DNA from: Dichomitus squalens LYAD-421 SS1
Taxonomy: Eukaryota; Basidiomycota; Agaricomycetes; Polyporales; Polyporaceae
Direction: 5' to 3'
Assembly: GCF_000275845.1 (NCBI RefSeq)
Contig: NW_006766885.1
Coordinates: 1,942,717 to 2,006,716 of the forward strand
DNA length: 64,000 nt
Position 1 is the first letter of the stretch. Each line of letters opens with the position of its first letter. A model generated the notes under the pieces. It saw nothing but the letters and a program-made list of their open reading frames with translations. It was not told the origin of the DNA and did no database searches. Below, in pieces: positions 23,076-33,893 of the stretch. A program made the translations under genes and the position numbers.

Positions 23076-24205
23076 CTAGGCAGTGGCTTCCTTGTTGGAC
23101 TTCTCGTCCACGGGGATGACCTCAGAGCCCTCAAAGATGGTGTACTGAGGAGGTGGGACGAGCATCTCGGCCTCGTCGAAGACGACCTCGTACTCGGTCT
23201 CTTCATCGCGCGAGCCACGGAAGGCACGGGCGGTGACGAGAACCATCACCCAGACCATGCGCAGCAACACTCCAATGCCGCAACCTAATTTTGCACAGCG
23301 CCAAACACTGGTCAGCACAAGCACAGGATCCGAGGCAATGACCAAAAATACGGAGATTGCGATGGCAATGGCAAGTTGGGGATGGGAGAAGGACAGTAGA
23401 TGATGCAGAAGGTAGAGATAGAGACGTACCAAGGACGAAGGCAACGGCGCGACCCTCCCAGGGACCGAGGGCCATGAGGGCGTGGTGGACGCGACGGAGG
23501 AAAGAGCCACGGAGATGGTGATGTCCATAGTGGTGAACCCACATGGGGCGGCCCTGTCTGCCGCGGTGATGCTCGAGCGCGCCCTCATCTTCAGCAAAGG
23601 CGGGCTTGACAGGCGTGCCGATGAAGGGCATGATGGGCAAGTCGTGTGTATTCTTGCCATCCTTCAACTGCATCCCGTGCATCTGAGTGCCTTCCATGTG
23701 GTGCGGAAGGGGGTGGACGCGGATGTGTTGGATTTGGATGGGCTCAAGACCGAGCCACTGACGGAGCACGTTGGATGCGTCCAAGGCCTTGGTACGCATG
23801 GACTGGCAGAAGTGGCGCCCATTACCATGGACGTACTGCGGCCTCACTATTTCGGCATCTTGAGCGGCAACAATAGGTTGGGCAAAGGCTGACGCCGCAA
23901 AGAGGTTGTCTACGGGAGGGGGGAGAGGGGAGAAGGGGCTATTGGGGTCTGCGGCAGCATAACCGTGTCGCACGGACGAGACTTCGGTCACGACGACCCT
24001 GATAGGACTCGCGGAAGCGGCTGAGGATGCGAGTTTTCGTGTGTGCCAGTAAGCATGTGAGCATGTCGTATATGGTATAATTCGAGTGTGCAGGAGGGTA
24101 TGCATAAGGATGTAATGAGACAAACATTGCTTAGACCAAGAAGAGGGTAAACTCACCGATGCCTGCGCCAAGAACAGCGAGCGCAGAAAGCGCGCCAGAA
24201 CGCAT
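23076..24205 (-). CDS. Predicted single-pass membrane protein with N-terminal signal segment
   Basis: I do not recognise the family. Proposed exons on the minus strand are 24205-24157, 24020-23430 and 23284-23076 (282 aa). The first exon encodes a hydrophobic start, MRSGALSALAVLGAGI, which continues into AASASPIRVVVTEVSSVRHG and looks like a signal peptide with an Ala-rich cleavage region. The middle is His/Pro-rich and probably lumenal or extracellular (HHMEGTQMHGMQ, WVHHYGHHHLRGSFLRR). A hydrophobic helix around residues 210-240 spans the exon 2-3 join (VAFVLGCGIGVLLRMVWVMVLVTA). It is followed by a short acidic cytosolic tail (EETEYEVVFDEAEMLVPPP). Type I topology is inferred from this order. 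Intron 1 (136 nt) and intron 2 (145 nt) are long for the window, so an exon boundary may be wrong. Confidence 0.65.
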
Positions 24206-25099
24206 ATAGTTGAAAGCTTGTGTGAATGAACTGGGGTGGTCTGGAGAGAAGGGTGAACGAGAGTCGGGCTGGGGGATGTATAGGAAGACTTTACGGTATG
24301 CGACTGTGGAGGAAGCTGACTGAAGGTAGGTACGAACCGAGGCTCCACTCCGCCTCCCCTTGTGCCCCGATATCCACGTGGCTCCCACGCCTCACCTGCC
24401 TTATCCGGGACCCTGCACAGCCTTTAGCTCTCGGCCTCCAACGTCCACTTCGACGCGGCTGACTGGCACGGTGACTCAACAGACTCTCGAAGCTGTACGT
24501 TGACATGCAAATCCTCGCTCTTCCTAGTCATGTCTGATGCAGGGACCATACCTCAGTTGACGTACCAGCAACTTAGCGACCGCGATATACGTCGCGTCGG
24601 GCTGCTGACGTCGACAATACAATCCCAGCCGATGCAGTCACCTCACAGCACTTTTCGCACTTAGTAGCTTAAGTTCATGCCCATGACATACTTACAGCTT
24701 TACAACGGTCGACGCTCGTTAGTAGGCATCAAAAAAGATTCATTCTCACCTTCACGTTTCAGTTTGTGCGCTCCGTCCTATCAGATCACTCACTGTTCAG
24801 CAGGTCTATTCCACGTTGTCATATGCATATGTTGAGGAGGTACCGTCCAAGCTTCATCTATAGAACCACCTTGGTATGGGTCCTCATCGCGACCGAGCCT
24901 GCAGCCATTCCCCTGAGAGGTGACCAACCGGCCAACCGGTGAGTATCTACACACCCACCTAATACGTGCCTAGTTATTGCGACTGGCACTTAAATTTCCG
25001 CAGGAATCTCGTCAAGAGGACCTCAGAAGCTTCACAGGGCGCTCAGCCGCGAACACGAACAGGGGTATGCCATCGCGATAATGCCTGATCCACACGGAG
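24206..25099. other. Intergenic upstream region
   Basis: This holds the promoter of the membrane-protein gene (-) and the approach to the HET remnant (+). An ATG at about 24829 opens a short frame (LRRYRPSFIYRTTLVWVLIA) that ends at a good-looking intron (gtgagt to cag, about 24939-25003). I could not extend it into a recognisable protein. Confidence 0.35.
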
Positions 25100-26232
25100 C
25101 TCATCATATTATGTGGTCGTTGCATGATATGACGGGCGAGCTTCTCAGGCTATGGTCCAACAACCGTATGACTCAGACATTCTCCTCATCAATGTTATCG
25201 TCTCTCATGTCTGCCAGCAATATGAGCTTTCGTTCCAAGGCCTACGAGCTCTCCGAGATAAGCTACACTCCTCGCCTACAGGCCTACTTCCTCATGTCAC
25301 ATGCAAAGTTCGCAACTGCGGCCGGATTGCTGGCGAGTATGTGTGAGTATGGGTATGGATCAGACACCTGCCCGGTATCGACCAGGCAAGTAGCGCCGAC
25401 CCGCCACAACTTCTGAATTCGATGCTCATTTGAGGGTGTCGAGATATGCTTCGCATCCAAATACGACGTCCCACATTCCCAAGACCTTTGCGAGCGATCA
25501 TCAGCGCTGAGGTGGTGTAAGTGGTAATTTACGCGAGGGTGGACACTCCAAGAGCTTCTCGCCCCGCAGAATGTGGTTTCGTTCAAAACTCGTGCCATTT
25601 CGTGCCATTTCTGGGGCATGAACCACTCACTAGCTCACGTGTATTCAATTTCACCGCCAATTACATTGAATTCGTCCGGAGAATCGCCACCCTAACCGAC
25701 AGGAGCGTCGCCCAACGCATGTTTTGGGCGGCCAAACGCCGCGCAATTGGACGATCACGCTTGCTCTGCTTCGACGTCAACCTGTCCCCCATTTATGGGA
25801 AGGGATTCCGAGCTTTCTTTCGCTTGCAAGATGCAATCCTCAGACAGACAGACGATCAGACAACCTTCTGGGAAGCTTCATCCGACTGCCGTTGCCAGTG
25901 CCTCACATCAGCCCGACTGCTTCCTCTACTGGACATTCCCCTGCCCCATCTATCGATATCGAGAAGGGTTCTTTTGCCCCGTGTGCCGATCGGTTTGAGT
26001 ATTCGTGGCTCTGTCAGCCATCGAAGTGGCTCCGAGACCCCAGTGTCTTATACTCCCGCTCCTCTGATACGCATCGACATCCCCAAGATTACGTACATTC
26101 ACCAGCAGGATGGAGGGACCGACACGTACATCACCGCTGCGATATTACTGTGTCGTGTCGGTTCGCAATTTGCTCTTCTCTCTCTTGAGGCGACGTCGGC
26201 GACCGATCGGCATCTGTACGGTGTCAACTGAT
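25100..26232 (+). pseudogene. Decayed HET-domain gene
   Basis: Pieces of a HET domain appear in order but in different frames. First comes NVIVSHVCQQYELSFQGLRA (intact form: YAILSHVWQ.HELSFQDLRA), then VTCKVRNCGRIAGEY. Next are EICFASKYDVPHS (usually EICFAYLDDVP) and a fragment matching GWTLQELLAPQNVVSF, reading PRASRPAECGF. The later SVAQRMFWAA, PIYGKGFRAFFRLQDAILRQ and TDDQTTFWEASS correspond to the segment that follows HET domains in Agaricomycetes. At least three frame changes and several stops separate the pieces, and no splicing I tried repairs them. The C-terminal fragment ADRFEYSWLCQPSKWLRDP suggests the ancestor was a full-length basidiomycete HET protein. It resembles many such paralogs as much as the intact HET gene at 5.3-7.2 kb. 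Confidence 0.8.
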
Positions 26233-29200
26233 TTGTTCGCGGGTCTAGGGGTGAGTCCCGGGATCATAGACGACTGCAACGTCTTGTGACCGTCCAGGAT
26301 CCATAGATGACTACCGCGACGTCAATGTACGCTTTATCTGCATCTTTATATGACAAGGAGGTGGCAACCAAAAGGACCAGTATCAGCGACACTCGCCCAG
26401 ATGCAAATCCCGTCTATCAGAGGACACGGCCTCCTCGAACCTCGGTCACTCCTTGCTTCGACTGTGGCAGCTCAAACCTCGGCTAACGCAGGACGCAATC
26501 GTCCGCGGGGACCTGTGGGTTCACTTTGACGCTCCCTGCCGCTCGCTCTCATCGAGATTAGTATCTCCACCCACACCGTCGTCTGTATACGCATTCACCG
26601 ACATGGCGATCGGTCTTTAGGACGCAGTGGATCGTCGGGGTGAGTTTGAGGTCGCTCATGGCCGTCCTCGTGGTCGACGGTCCTGCGAGATGGAAGCGGC
26701 ATTACGTCCTAGACGTCGAGGTTTACAAGACCCGACATCGATAAGCTGGGAGTCAGCGAGAGGCTCCGGCTTCGAGGCATAGGGTACGGGGCCGGCAGAG
26801 TCTAGAGACCTAGGACATCTCAGTCGAAGCCGTTGAAGCCAGCTCCGGGAAGGTTCAGGACCTGATGACTCAGCTGACTATCTCTCGTAGTAGATACGTT
26901 CATGCCGGCCATGGAGCTTTGAAGGGGCGTCCGTCGGGTGTTTTGCTAGTGGTGTTTGAGAACCTGAGTCGTCCCGGCTCTGATACGACCTCATTGATGT
27001 TGCTTCTGTCTGCCCTTCGTGATCTTCGCGCCCCCGTCCCGGTGACTAGCAAGTTCAAGGTTGTAGGTTAGTGGTGCAAACGTTGGGTGATTTGTGCAGA
27101 CGTCAATCAGAGCTTCAAAGTTTAGACTGGCACCAACACCAGGTACGTAGTTTAAACCGGACGGCGTCGGATTGGCACCATAGTTCGCCAACAGCAAGTG
27201 AAAGCGGTATCGCAATCTATACCGTATTGCCCCGCACCACTGGCGATGTGGATGAGGGTCGACAAACCTATTCCTGAACGTCCCTTAATGCTAGATCAAG
27301 TCGGGTTTTTGACCTGAAGCGCGAGGGCCACCCCGCTGGACATCGAACCAAGTCGTGCATCACTAGGCACGGAACCTGCTACGCTGGCTGACAACATTGG
27401 CTGTTTTCTTTGCTTTTTCGATGCGCCACGTCCGATCGGAGAAGTCTGGAAATCGCCGAGCGAGGCTCTGAGCGGCGACTATGGGAAATTTTCCGATGCA
27501 GCTCTCGCGACATTCGTGTCCATATTATCCCAACAAACCAGACATCCCGAATACCGGATAGTCGACCACAGGGCTTATCACATCCGACAAGGGTCGGACA
27601 CCTGTGTGCCTTCCAGGCCGAGTCGCCCATGGGCGCCGCAGCGCAGAAGATTTTCTATTGGGGACCGCAAGCTGTTAGGGCCGACTCGTCCAGCATGGTC
27701 GTGAATGACGAGCTGGAAGTGCTGCGTCGACATCTTGATTAAATTCATCACACCCGTCCCCGGGCCCTCCGCCCTTCGCCGCCCGCGCAAGGTCGTGCGA
27801 GTAAGCCCGGATGACGAGTAGCGAGAGCGAAGATCAAGCTTCGCTCGCGTTCGCGTGGAGACTCGAGGCCTTCTTATAGGGAGATTGGGTGGGGCGCGCC
27901 GTAAGATGGACGATGGCAGAACACGAGAATGAATCCCGATATTTGGCTTCCGGTCAGAGAGAAACTGATGACGCACATGCCTGTCAATGTCGATGCGGTC
28001 ATGTCTTCTTCCTAGTCGCATGCCACCATTTGACAAATGCGATATGGAAGAGAACAAGGCGAGTGTCGCGCTTCCATTGCTTGACTGCCGTGGGATCGGG
28101 GAAGAACCTGATGAATTGCGCATGATGGAGTCAAGGACAGAGGCGTAGGTGTGAATATACAGTGGAGGCGTCAAGCTACGAAGGTGGGGCGGTGTGCACC
28201 CCGCGCCGCCAATCCCGGAATGGAGCTGCACAAAAGCTGTGAGGGCCGTTCTCGGGAGCGGAAGCAATTGCAGTTCTAGCTGTATACGTGAACGAGCATG
28301 CTTTCAACGACAGCACCTACTTACCACCTGTCCTGTGCATTTAGGAGACAGGGTGCCTTGTGGGAGCCTCCGATGTCGCATCGCTTTCGCAGTCTGACAT
28401 GACCAACTATAGCCTGGCCAATAGACGTCCACCATCAGCTCGAGCGACTGTCTCTGCTGTGCCACCGTGTCAAAGCGAGCACGGACGCCTGCTTTCCGGT
28501 CTGGAGACCGCTGGTCATCTGCACGGACATCAGCCTGGGTTCTCCGCGCGAGCGCGGTGATATGGGAGAGGTCACGCTGGGGCTGACCACGCACCGTCCA
28601 TCGATTCGATGTCGTCAAGCCCCCATCTTCCGGCGGGCTGATAGATTCCCAGTGCGTTCTGCGGCATGCCGCTTGTCGCCCGCGGCCAAGGCCCAGGACG
28701 CCAGGTTGGGCAAGAAAAGAAGGGTGGGGGCGCATGGTCAGGGAGATGCGCACCGGATCGGTTTGCCATTTGGGAGCGATGGGGCTCTTGGATAGTGAGG
28801 GGGGATGATGTCTATCGCTCGATTCTGACGTCGACGTTCTGTTGCCCGTATGGGGCCGTTAACGTTAGTCGCTCTGTTCGGTGTTCGGGCTTCGGCTTTC
28901 GCATCTCGCATCTGAAGATTCATTTCGTCTACACGGGCAGCGAGAGTCCGTGTTCCGAACTCGTGGATTCTTGGCGAGAGGGGATGTTGCGATGGCGGGA
29001 TGGCGCGGTTGCGTAGCTAGGTGAGTGGTAGCTGAGCTTGCGGGTCTGTGGAGCGTATACGTGTATCAGAGCACAGCGAAGATTCAGGGACCGTCTGCCT
29101 ACAAGCACCGGATTGCCCGTGCAGCTTGTTATGCACCGTTCGGGTTTGGGCGAGCGACGGCTGATCACAGGGGCAAAGTGACATTGTTTATGGCATGAGA

Positions 29201-30018
29201 AGGAGAGACCGCACCGGAGACCTCGGACGATGGGGTACTACGCTACGCGAGCACAGCACGTAGCTGCGTCTCGCGAGCGCCACTTGTGTACTCATTCGAC
29301 GCGAAGCCGGGCGTCGAGGAGAGGTCAACGCTGTGTGGTGTGACCGGCGGAGGCGGATGAGCAGCGACTTAAGTTCGGGCGGGATTAGCATCCGACGGCG
29401 CCTACGTGCGGCCACGCGAAGGTGGATAGACGCCTGTGAGATCTTTGTGGCGCTCGGCTAACTGGGCGGGGGCACGGCGCGTGCGTGCTTGTGCGTCCGC
29501 GAGAGATCAGTCAGTGTGCGAGAGTGCATGTCATCGTTCGCTGACAAGAATTAATGCTGTCGTCTGGGTTTCGCTCTGTGTCGCCCCGCGCACCCGCGCG
29601 CGGCATAGATACACAGCACGTAGACGTCCCGTTCCCGGGAAGCGCGGCCGCCGCCGATTCGGTTATCGCTGTGCCTCTGCTGAACGCCGGACGAGGAGCG
29701 GTTCCCGGGCGTGCGGACGGCCAAGGGCGAAAGGGGAAAGAGGACCGGGAGTGAGTATCAGACAATGATGGCCTCCTCTTCTCCATCAAAATGAAATGCG
29801 CTCCGTGGGACGCGCGATACACCTTATCCTCCGCCCCTTCCTCTCTTCCTTCCTCTTTCCGTCCTCTCTCTCCGTCGCTCCGTCCCTCGCCGCGCTCTCT
29901 GTCCCCTGGCAGCCCTCTCTTCTTCCCTGCCATACCTTTGCCGCCTGTAGAGCGCGACCGGTCACGACTACCACCGGCATTTTGCTCCACGGACAGCAGC
30001 AACTCGACCACAACCACG
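26233..30018. other. Gene-poor stretch of about 3.8 kb
   Basis: No gene is supported. Several frames exceed 100 codons (for example 27578-28267 minus and 28304-28753 minus), but their composition is Arg/Ser/Pro/Ala-rich in the way of random GC-rich sequence. They have no domain motifs and no exon logic. Part of the first kilobase could be further debris of the HET remnant. The last few hundred bases (about 29800-30018) are pyrimidine-rich and should be the promoter and 5' UTR of the G-alpha gene. Confidence 0.4.
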
Positions 30019-33000
30019 ATGCGCCAACGCCGCAGCCCCGCAGAGGAGGAGGAGGCGCTCCGCATCAGCAATGCCATTGACGAGGAGCTCAGAGTACGTA
30101 TCCGTCTCTACCGCGCGTCCATCCCCGCTGACAGCCTACCGGCCGTCCCAGCGCGAACGCGAGGCGATGAGAAGGCGGAAGGCCAAGGACGTCAAAGGCG
30201 AGTCCCCGTTTTTTCACCCTCCGGGCAGAGCCGCTCATGCGACGTCCATCCGCGCACAGTGATGCTGCTCGGGCAAGCCGAGTCCGGAAAGTCGACGCTG
30301 CAGAAGCAGTTCCAGCTGTACTACTCGTCCTCGACCCTCGACCGCGAGCGCGCCTCGTGGCGGCCGATCGTGTACTTCAACATCCTCAAGGCGATCCGGA
30401 TGATCCTCGAGGAGCTCGACTGGGAGTACGGGCTCGGCGCGTCCGGCTCCGGGGACCCGCTGTCGGTGTCGCCGGGGCTGCTGCCCTCGACGTCGGGGAC
30501 GGGCACGGGGAGCGGGGGGAGCGGGAGCGGGTCGTCGACGCACTCGCGGGCGGCGAACCCGGCGTGGTTCCCGGAGCTGGGGCTGCTGCGGAACAAGCTG
30601 CTGCCGCTGGTGGCGTCGGAGGACGCGCTGGCGTCGGAGCTGTCTGGGGGCGTGCACGTCGCGGGGGGCAAGACGGGGGTGTACGTGCGGTCGGGGTGGC
30701 AGGCGCTGACGTCGGCGAACCGGTCGTGGCCGCTGGCGGAGAACTTTACGCAGGCGGGCGGTGGGGGCAAGCAGGCGCAGTGGGCGGTGACGAACATCGT
30801 GGCGAAGACGCTGGCGGCGTCGATGGACGAGGTGGAGATGCTGTGGTGGCATCCGGGGGTGCAGAGTCTGCTGAAGGGGAACAAGCTGAAGCTGGAGGAG
30901 TATGCGGCGTTGTGAGTGAATCGTTCTGTTTGCTCTCGTCTGCTTGAACGCTGGTACTGCTCTCGTCTGCTTGAACGCTGCTACTGCTCTCGCCTCCTCG
31001 CACGCTGGTACTGCTCTCGAGCACGTCCGGCCGACGAGTGTCCGCTACGGCACTCTCGCTGCGGTGCCTGTGCGGGGGAGTATTCTGGGCGTCGGATTCC
31101 CACAATGGTTGCGGCGCGTCGGGGGTGGCATGCTTCCGCCGAGGAGACCGGAGGAGACGTGTACTGACTGGATCACGGACAGTTTCCTTGCCAACATCCG
31201 ACGTATCGCTCAAGCAGACTACATGCCGTCAAATGGTATTCCATTCTTGGTCAGAAGGGCAGTAGAGTGGATCACTGAACGGAGACTGTGACAGAGGATA
31301 TCCTGCACGTCCGCCTGCAGACGATCGGGGTGACGGAACACGCGTTCGACATCAACCTGGGCGGGACGAATTACAATTGGCTGCTGTACGACGTGGGCGG
31401 GGCGGTGCGTGCTTGCTTGGCCGGTGTCATCGTCTGCTGATCGCGGGCTTGTCTGCAGCGAGGACAGGCAAGTGTCTCACCGAGTGCGCACGAGCTGTGC
31501 TGACGGAGATTTGGGGAGCAGAGACACGCGTGGGTGCCGTTCTTTGACGACGGTGAGTTGGCTGCTTCTCTTTTCCGGCGTGTGCGTGCGATGCGTGCCT
31601 GGCTTCCTTGGATGCTTCCTTGGATTGGCAGTTGTTCCGTGTCCGCCGGCCCTACGCGCTCTCTGTGGCCGACCGGCATCGTGAAGCTTGGACCAGCCCT
31701 GCCGCTCGCTCTGCCGTTCGATTACTGACCCATGTCCCCATCCAGCGACTGCGATTATTTTCCTGGCCCCCATCAGCGCCTTTGACCAGGTACGCCCTCC
31801 AGCCAGCTTTCTCACTCGATTTGATTGACTTCCACGTCCCCTCGCCCGGTTATCCTTCCTTCGCCGGTAACCATCCTTGCCCCCCTCCACCCACCGCGCT
31901 CGTACGCTGTCCCTGGATACTACTCCACCCGCATCGGCGCGACTCCCGGTCTATAGTACCTGGAGGAAGACCCAAAGACGAACCGAATAGACGACTCGCT
32001 CCAGCTGTTCACCACCATATGCTCAAACAAGCTCCTGTCAAACGCTGCCCTCGTCCTCATGCTCAACAAGGTCTGTCCCTCATTGCGACCACCGCCTGTT
32101 CCGTGCCGCCCCAGGACTAATCCTCCCTCCCCAGACCGATCTCCTAAGACAAAAGCTGGAATCCGGCATCAAAGTTCGCAAATAGTAAGCCGCGCTCTCA
32201 CAGTCCATGCCATCCGGTATTCTTGGCGTACTAAACATCCTCATTCTCTCCCCCTCCACCTCCGTGTTCCTGCTGCGGCCGATCCCTCCCACACCACCTC
32301 TATCTGCCCACCCCCGTTCCTGGACGTCATCCACTCCCGAACGTGCCTCCTTTGTTGCTCTCGCTTGCTGGGCGTTCCCGGCGCCTCGTATGGACTTCTC
32401 GACTCTTCACATTCTCCCCCGCCCGCTCTCCCCTCGGACGCAGCATCTCGTCATACGGCGACAGGCCAAACGAGTTTGAAGAGGTCTCCGAATACTTCCG
32501 CGCCCATTTCATCCAGGTCCACAAGCGCAAGGACGTCTCGCACAGACCGCTCTACTTGGTACGCCTCCTATCATTCCGCTGCCTCCTTCCGAAACCCGCT
32601 CCCACTGCGGCATCTACTCTAACCATCTTCTACCATATCTTCCCTCGGTGTTCACCCATCGTTCGCATCCGGCAACCCCTTTCTTCCTACCGCTTATGGT
32701 TTCTGCGAGGCATCGATCGTACGGCAGTTACTGACGAGGCATCTCTCTCCGCAGCACTTCACGTCCATGCTTGTGCGTATACTTCCCTTCTGTCTTGTAT
32801 GCTCACACCCTTCCCGCGCCATCCGCGCGCTCCTGCGTGGAGGTTGACGAACCCACGACAATCTACCTGTTCTCGCCCACAACTCGTATGTCCTCACGCT
32901 GACCTTGCGACACCTCGGTGATGACAGGACATCAAGGCGACGCAGTCGATCATCATCAACGGTGCGTCTCCCTCAACCCCATATTTGGCCTCCCTCTCCC

Positions 33001-33185
33001 GCCGCCACACATGTCGGCCTCCCCTCCGCTGATCCCTCACACTCTCGCTCCACCCCTTCGCCACGCTTCCCTCATGTTGTGCTTCTCGTACGAGTGCGCA
33101 GTCGCTGACTTGCATCGTCGTCCCGCATCGCACAGTCGGCGAAGCGATCATGCGCTCGCACCTGACAAAGATCGGCCTCGCATAG
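30019..33185 (+). CDS. Divergent heterotrimeric G-protein alpha subunit
   Basis: Fourteen proposed exons: 30019-30097, 30135-30197, 30260-30911, 31183-31235, 31295-31404, 31459-31467, 31522-31552, 31746-31789, 31957-32070, 32135-32184, 32444-32558, 32755-32772, 32928-32961 and 33136-33185 (473 aa). The P-loop is LLGQAESGKST (about residues 51-60). Switch I is HVRLQTIGVTEH, switch II DVGGARGQRHAW, the guanine motif NKTD, and the C-terminus TSMLDIKATQSIIINVGEA. The ends are unusual: there is no MGxxxS myristoylation start and no CAAX-like Cys. The switch II Gln is Ala, and the Mg-coordinating Thr of switch I appears to be Ile, so normal GTP hydrolysis is doubtful. The helical domain has a Ser/Gly-rich insertion (residues about 108-150). 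Introns 2 and 6 start with GC (GCGAGT, GCAAGT). Exon 1's end is the least certain boundary. Agaricomycetes carry expanded sets of such G-alphas. Confidence 0.9.
30945..31020 (+). repeat. 27-nt imperfect minisatellite inside a G-alpha intron
   Basis: Three near-copies follow one another: 30945-30971, 30972-30998 and a shortened 30999-31020. A half unit precedes them at about 30930-30944. Each contains the core ACGCTGGTACTGCTCTCG (or one change from it). The array sits in intron 3 (30912-31182), which at 271 nt is about five times the usual intron length here, and accounts for part of the excess. Confidence 0.85.
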
Positions 33186-33893
33186 TTGGTCGCTCCCCGT
33201 GGATCGCCGTGGTGGAACTGGATTCTTGGGATCGTGATTATATACCGCCTATATTGTGTACTCCTGGTCGTCGCTCTGTTGTCGTTGCTGCTTTCCTCGT
33301 GCGCGTACGTATCTGCCTGGGTGTACGTACTCTCTGTTCGTACCTCGGACGTTGTCCTCTGTAGGATAGTATGTATTGTATGGATAAGGAAGGATTATTT
33401 GCCATATTTTCGAACCGGGACGGGGTTCGACCATCACGCGCCGGTGCATTCTATCCCTACACCTGAGTTGACCAACCTCGAAGGTATAAGCGCAGCGCAC
33501 AAGGCCAGGAGAGTTGCAAATGTTTGGATAGTATTCGATGTTTAGGCAGAAATACCGTATTACATGCGTACGTATCGACGAAGAAAGCGTTCATCGAGCT
33601 CGAGGAAAACAATAGTAGCTGTGCATGATAAAGTGGAGGTCGTAACCATGGACAGCGTCAACGAGTCTACATGTATGCACACGACAAGCGACAGATCGAA
33701 CGCGCCAACGCCACACAAATCGAACAAGACACAACAAACGACATATGGAGCCACAAACGTCAACGCGCGGGCAGGCGCGCGCGCACACGCACATGCACAC
33801 ATACGCACATATGTATTACCTATGTACAAGACCAGGGTCAAGACGTTCACTTAGCATCATAACTTACACAAGTCCCGCGCACAGGGCGCCCGC
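33186..33893. other. Convergent 3' intergenic region with a Z-DNA-prone tract
   Basis: About 700 bp between the stops of the G-alpha gene (+) and the disordered nuclear-type protein (-). It includes a 42-bp perfectly alternating purine-pyrimidine run at 33775-33816. No gene is supported. Confidence 0.5.
33775..33816. repeat. Alternating purine-pyrimidine (GC/AC) microsatellite tract
   Basis: Every step from 33775 to 33816 alternates purine and pyrimidine: GC repeats first, then mainly AC and AT steps. Such tracts are known to adopt left-handed DNA under supercoiling. It lies between two convergent genes. Confidence 0.85.

Noticed and set aside
27578..28267. A 229-codon minus-strand frame as a gene
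   Set aside because: It has no domain motif, no plausible promoter or intron pattern, and the composition of random GC-rich sequence.
30237..30947. Frames of 187-236 codons overlapping the G-alpha P-loop exon
   Set aside because: They are other-frame shadows; only one frame gives LLGQAESGKST and splices on to the switch regions.
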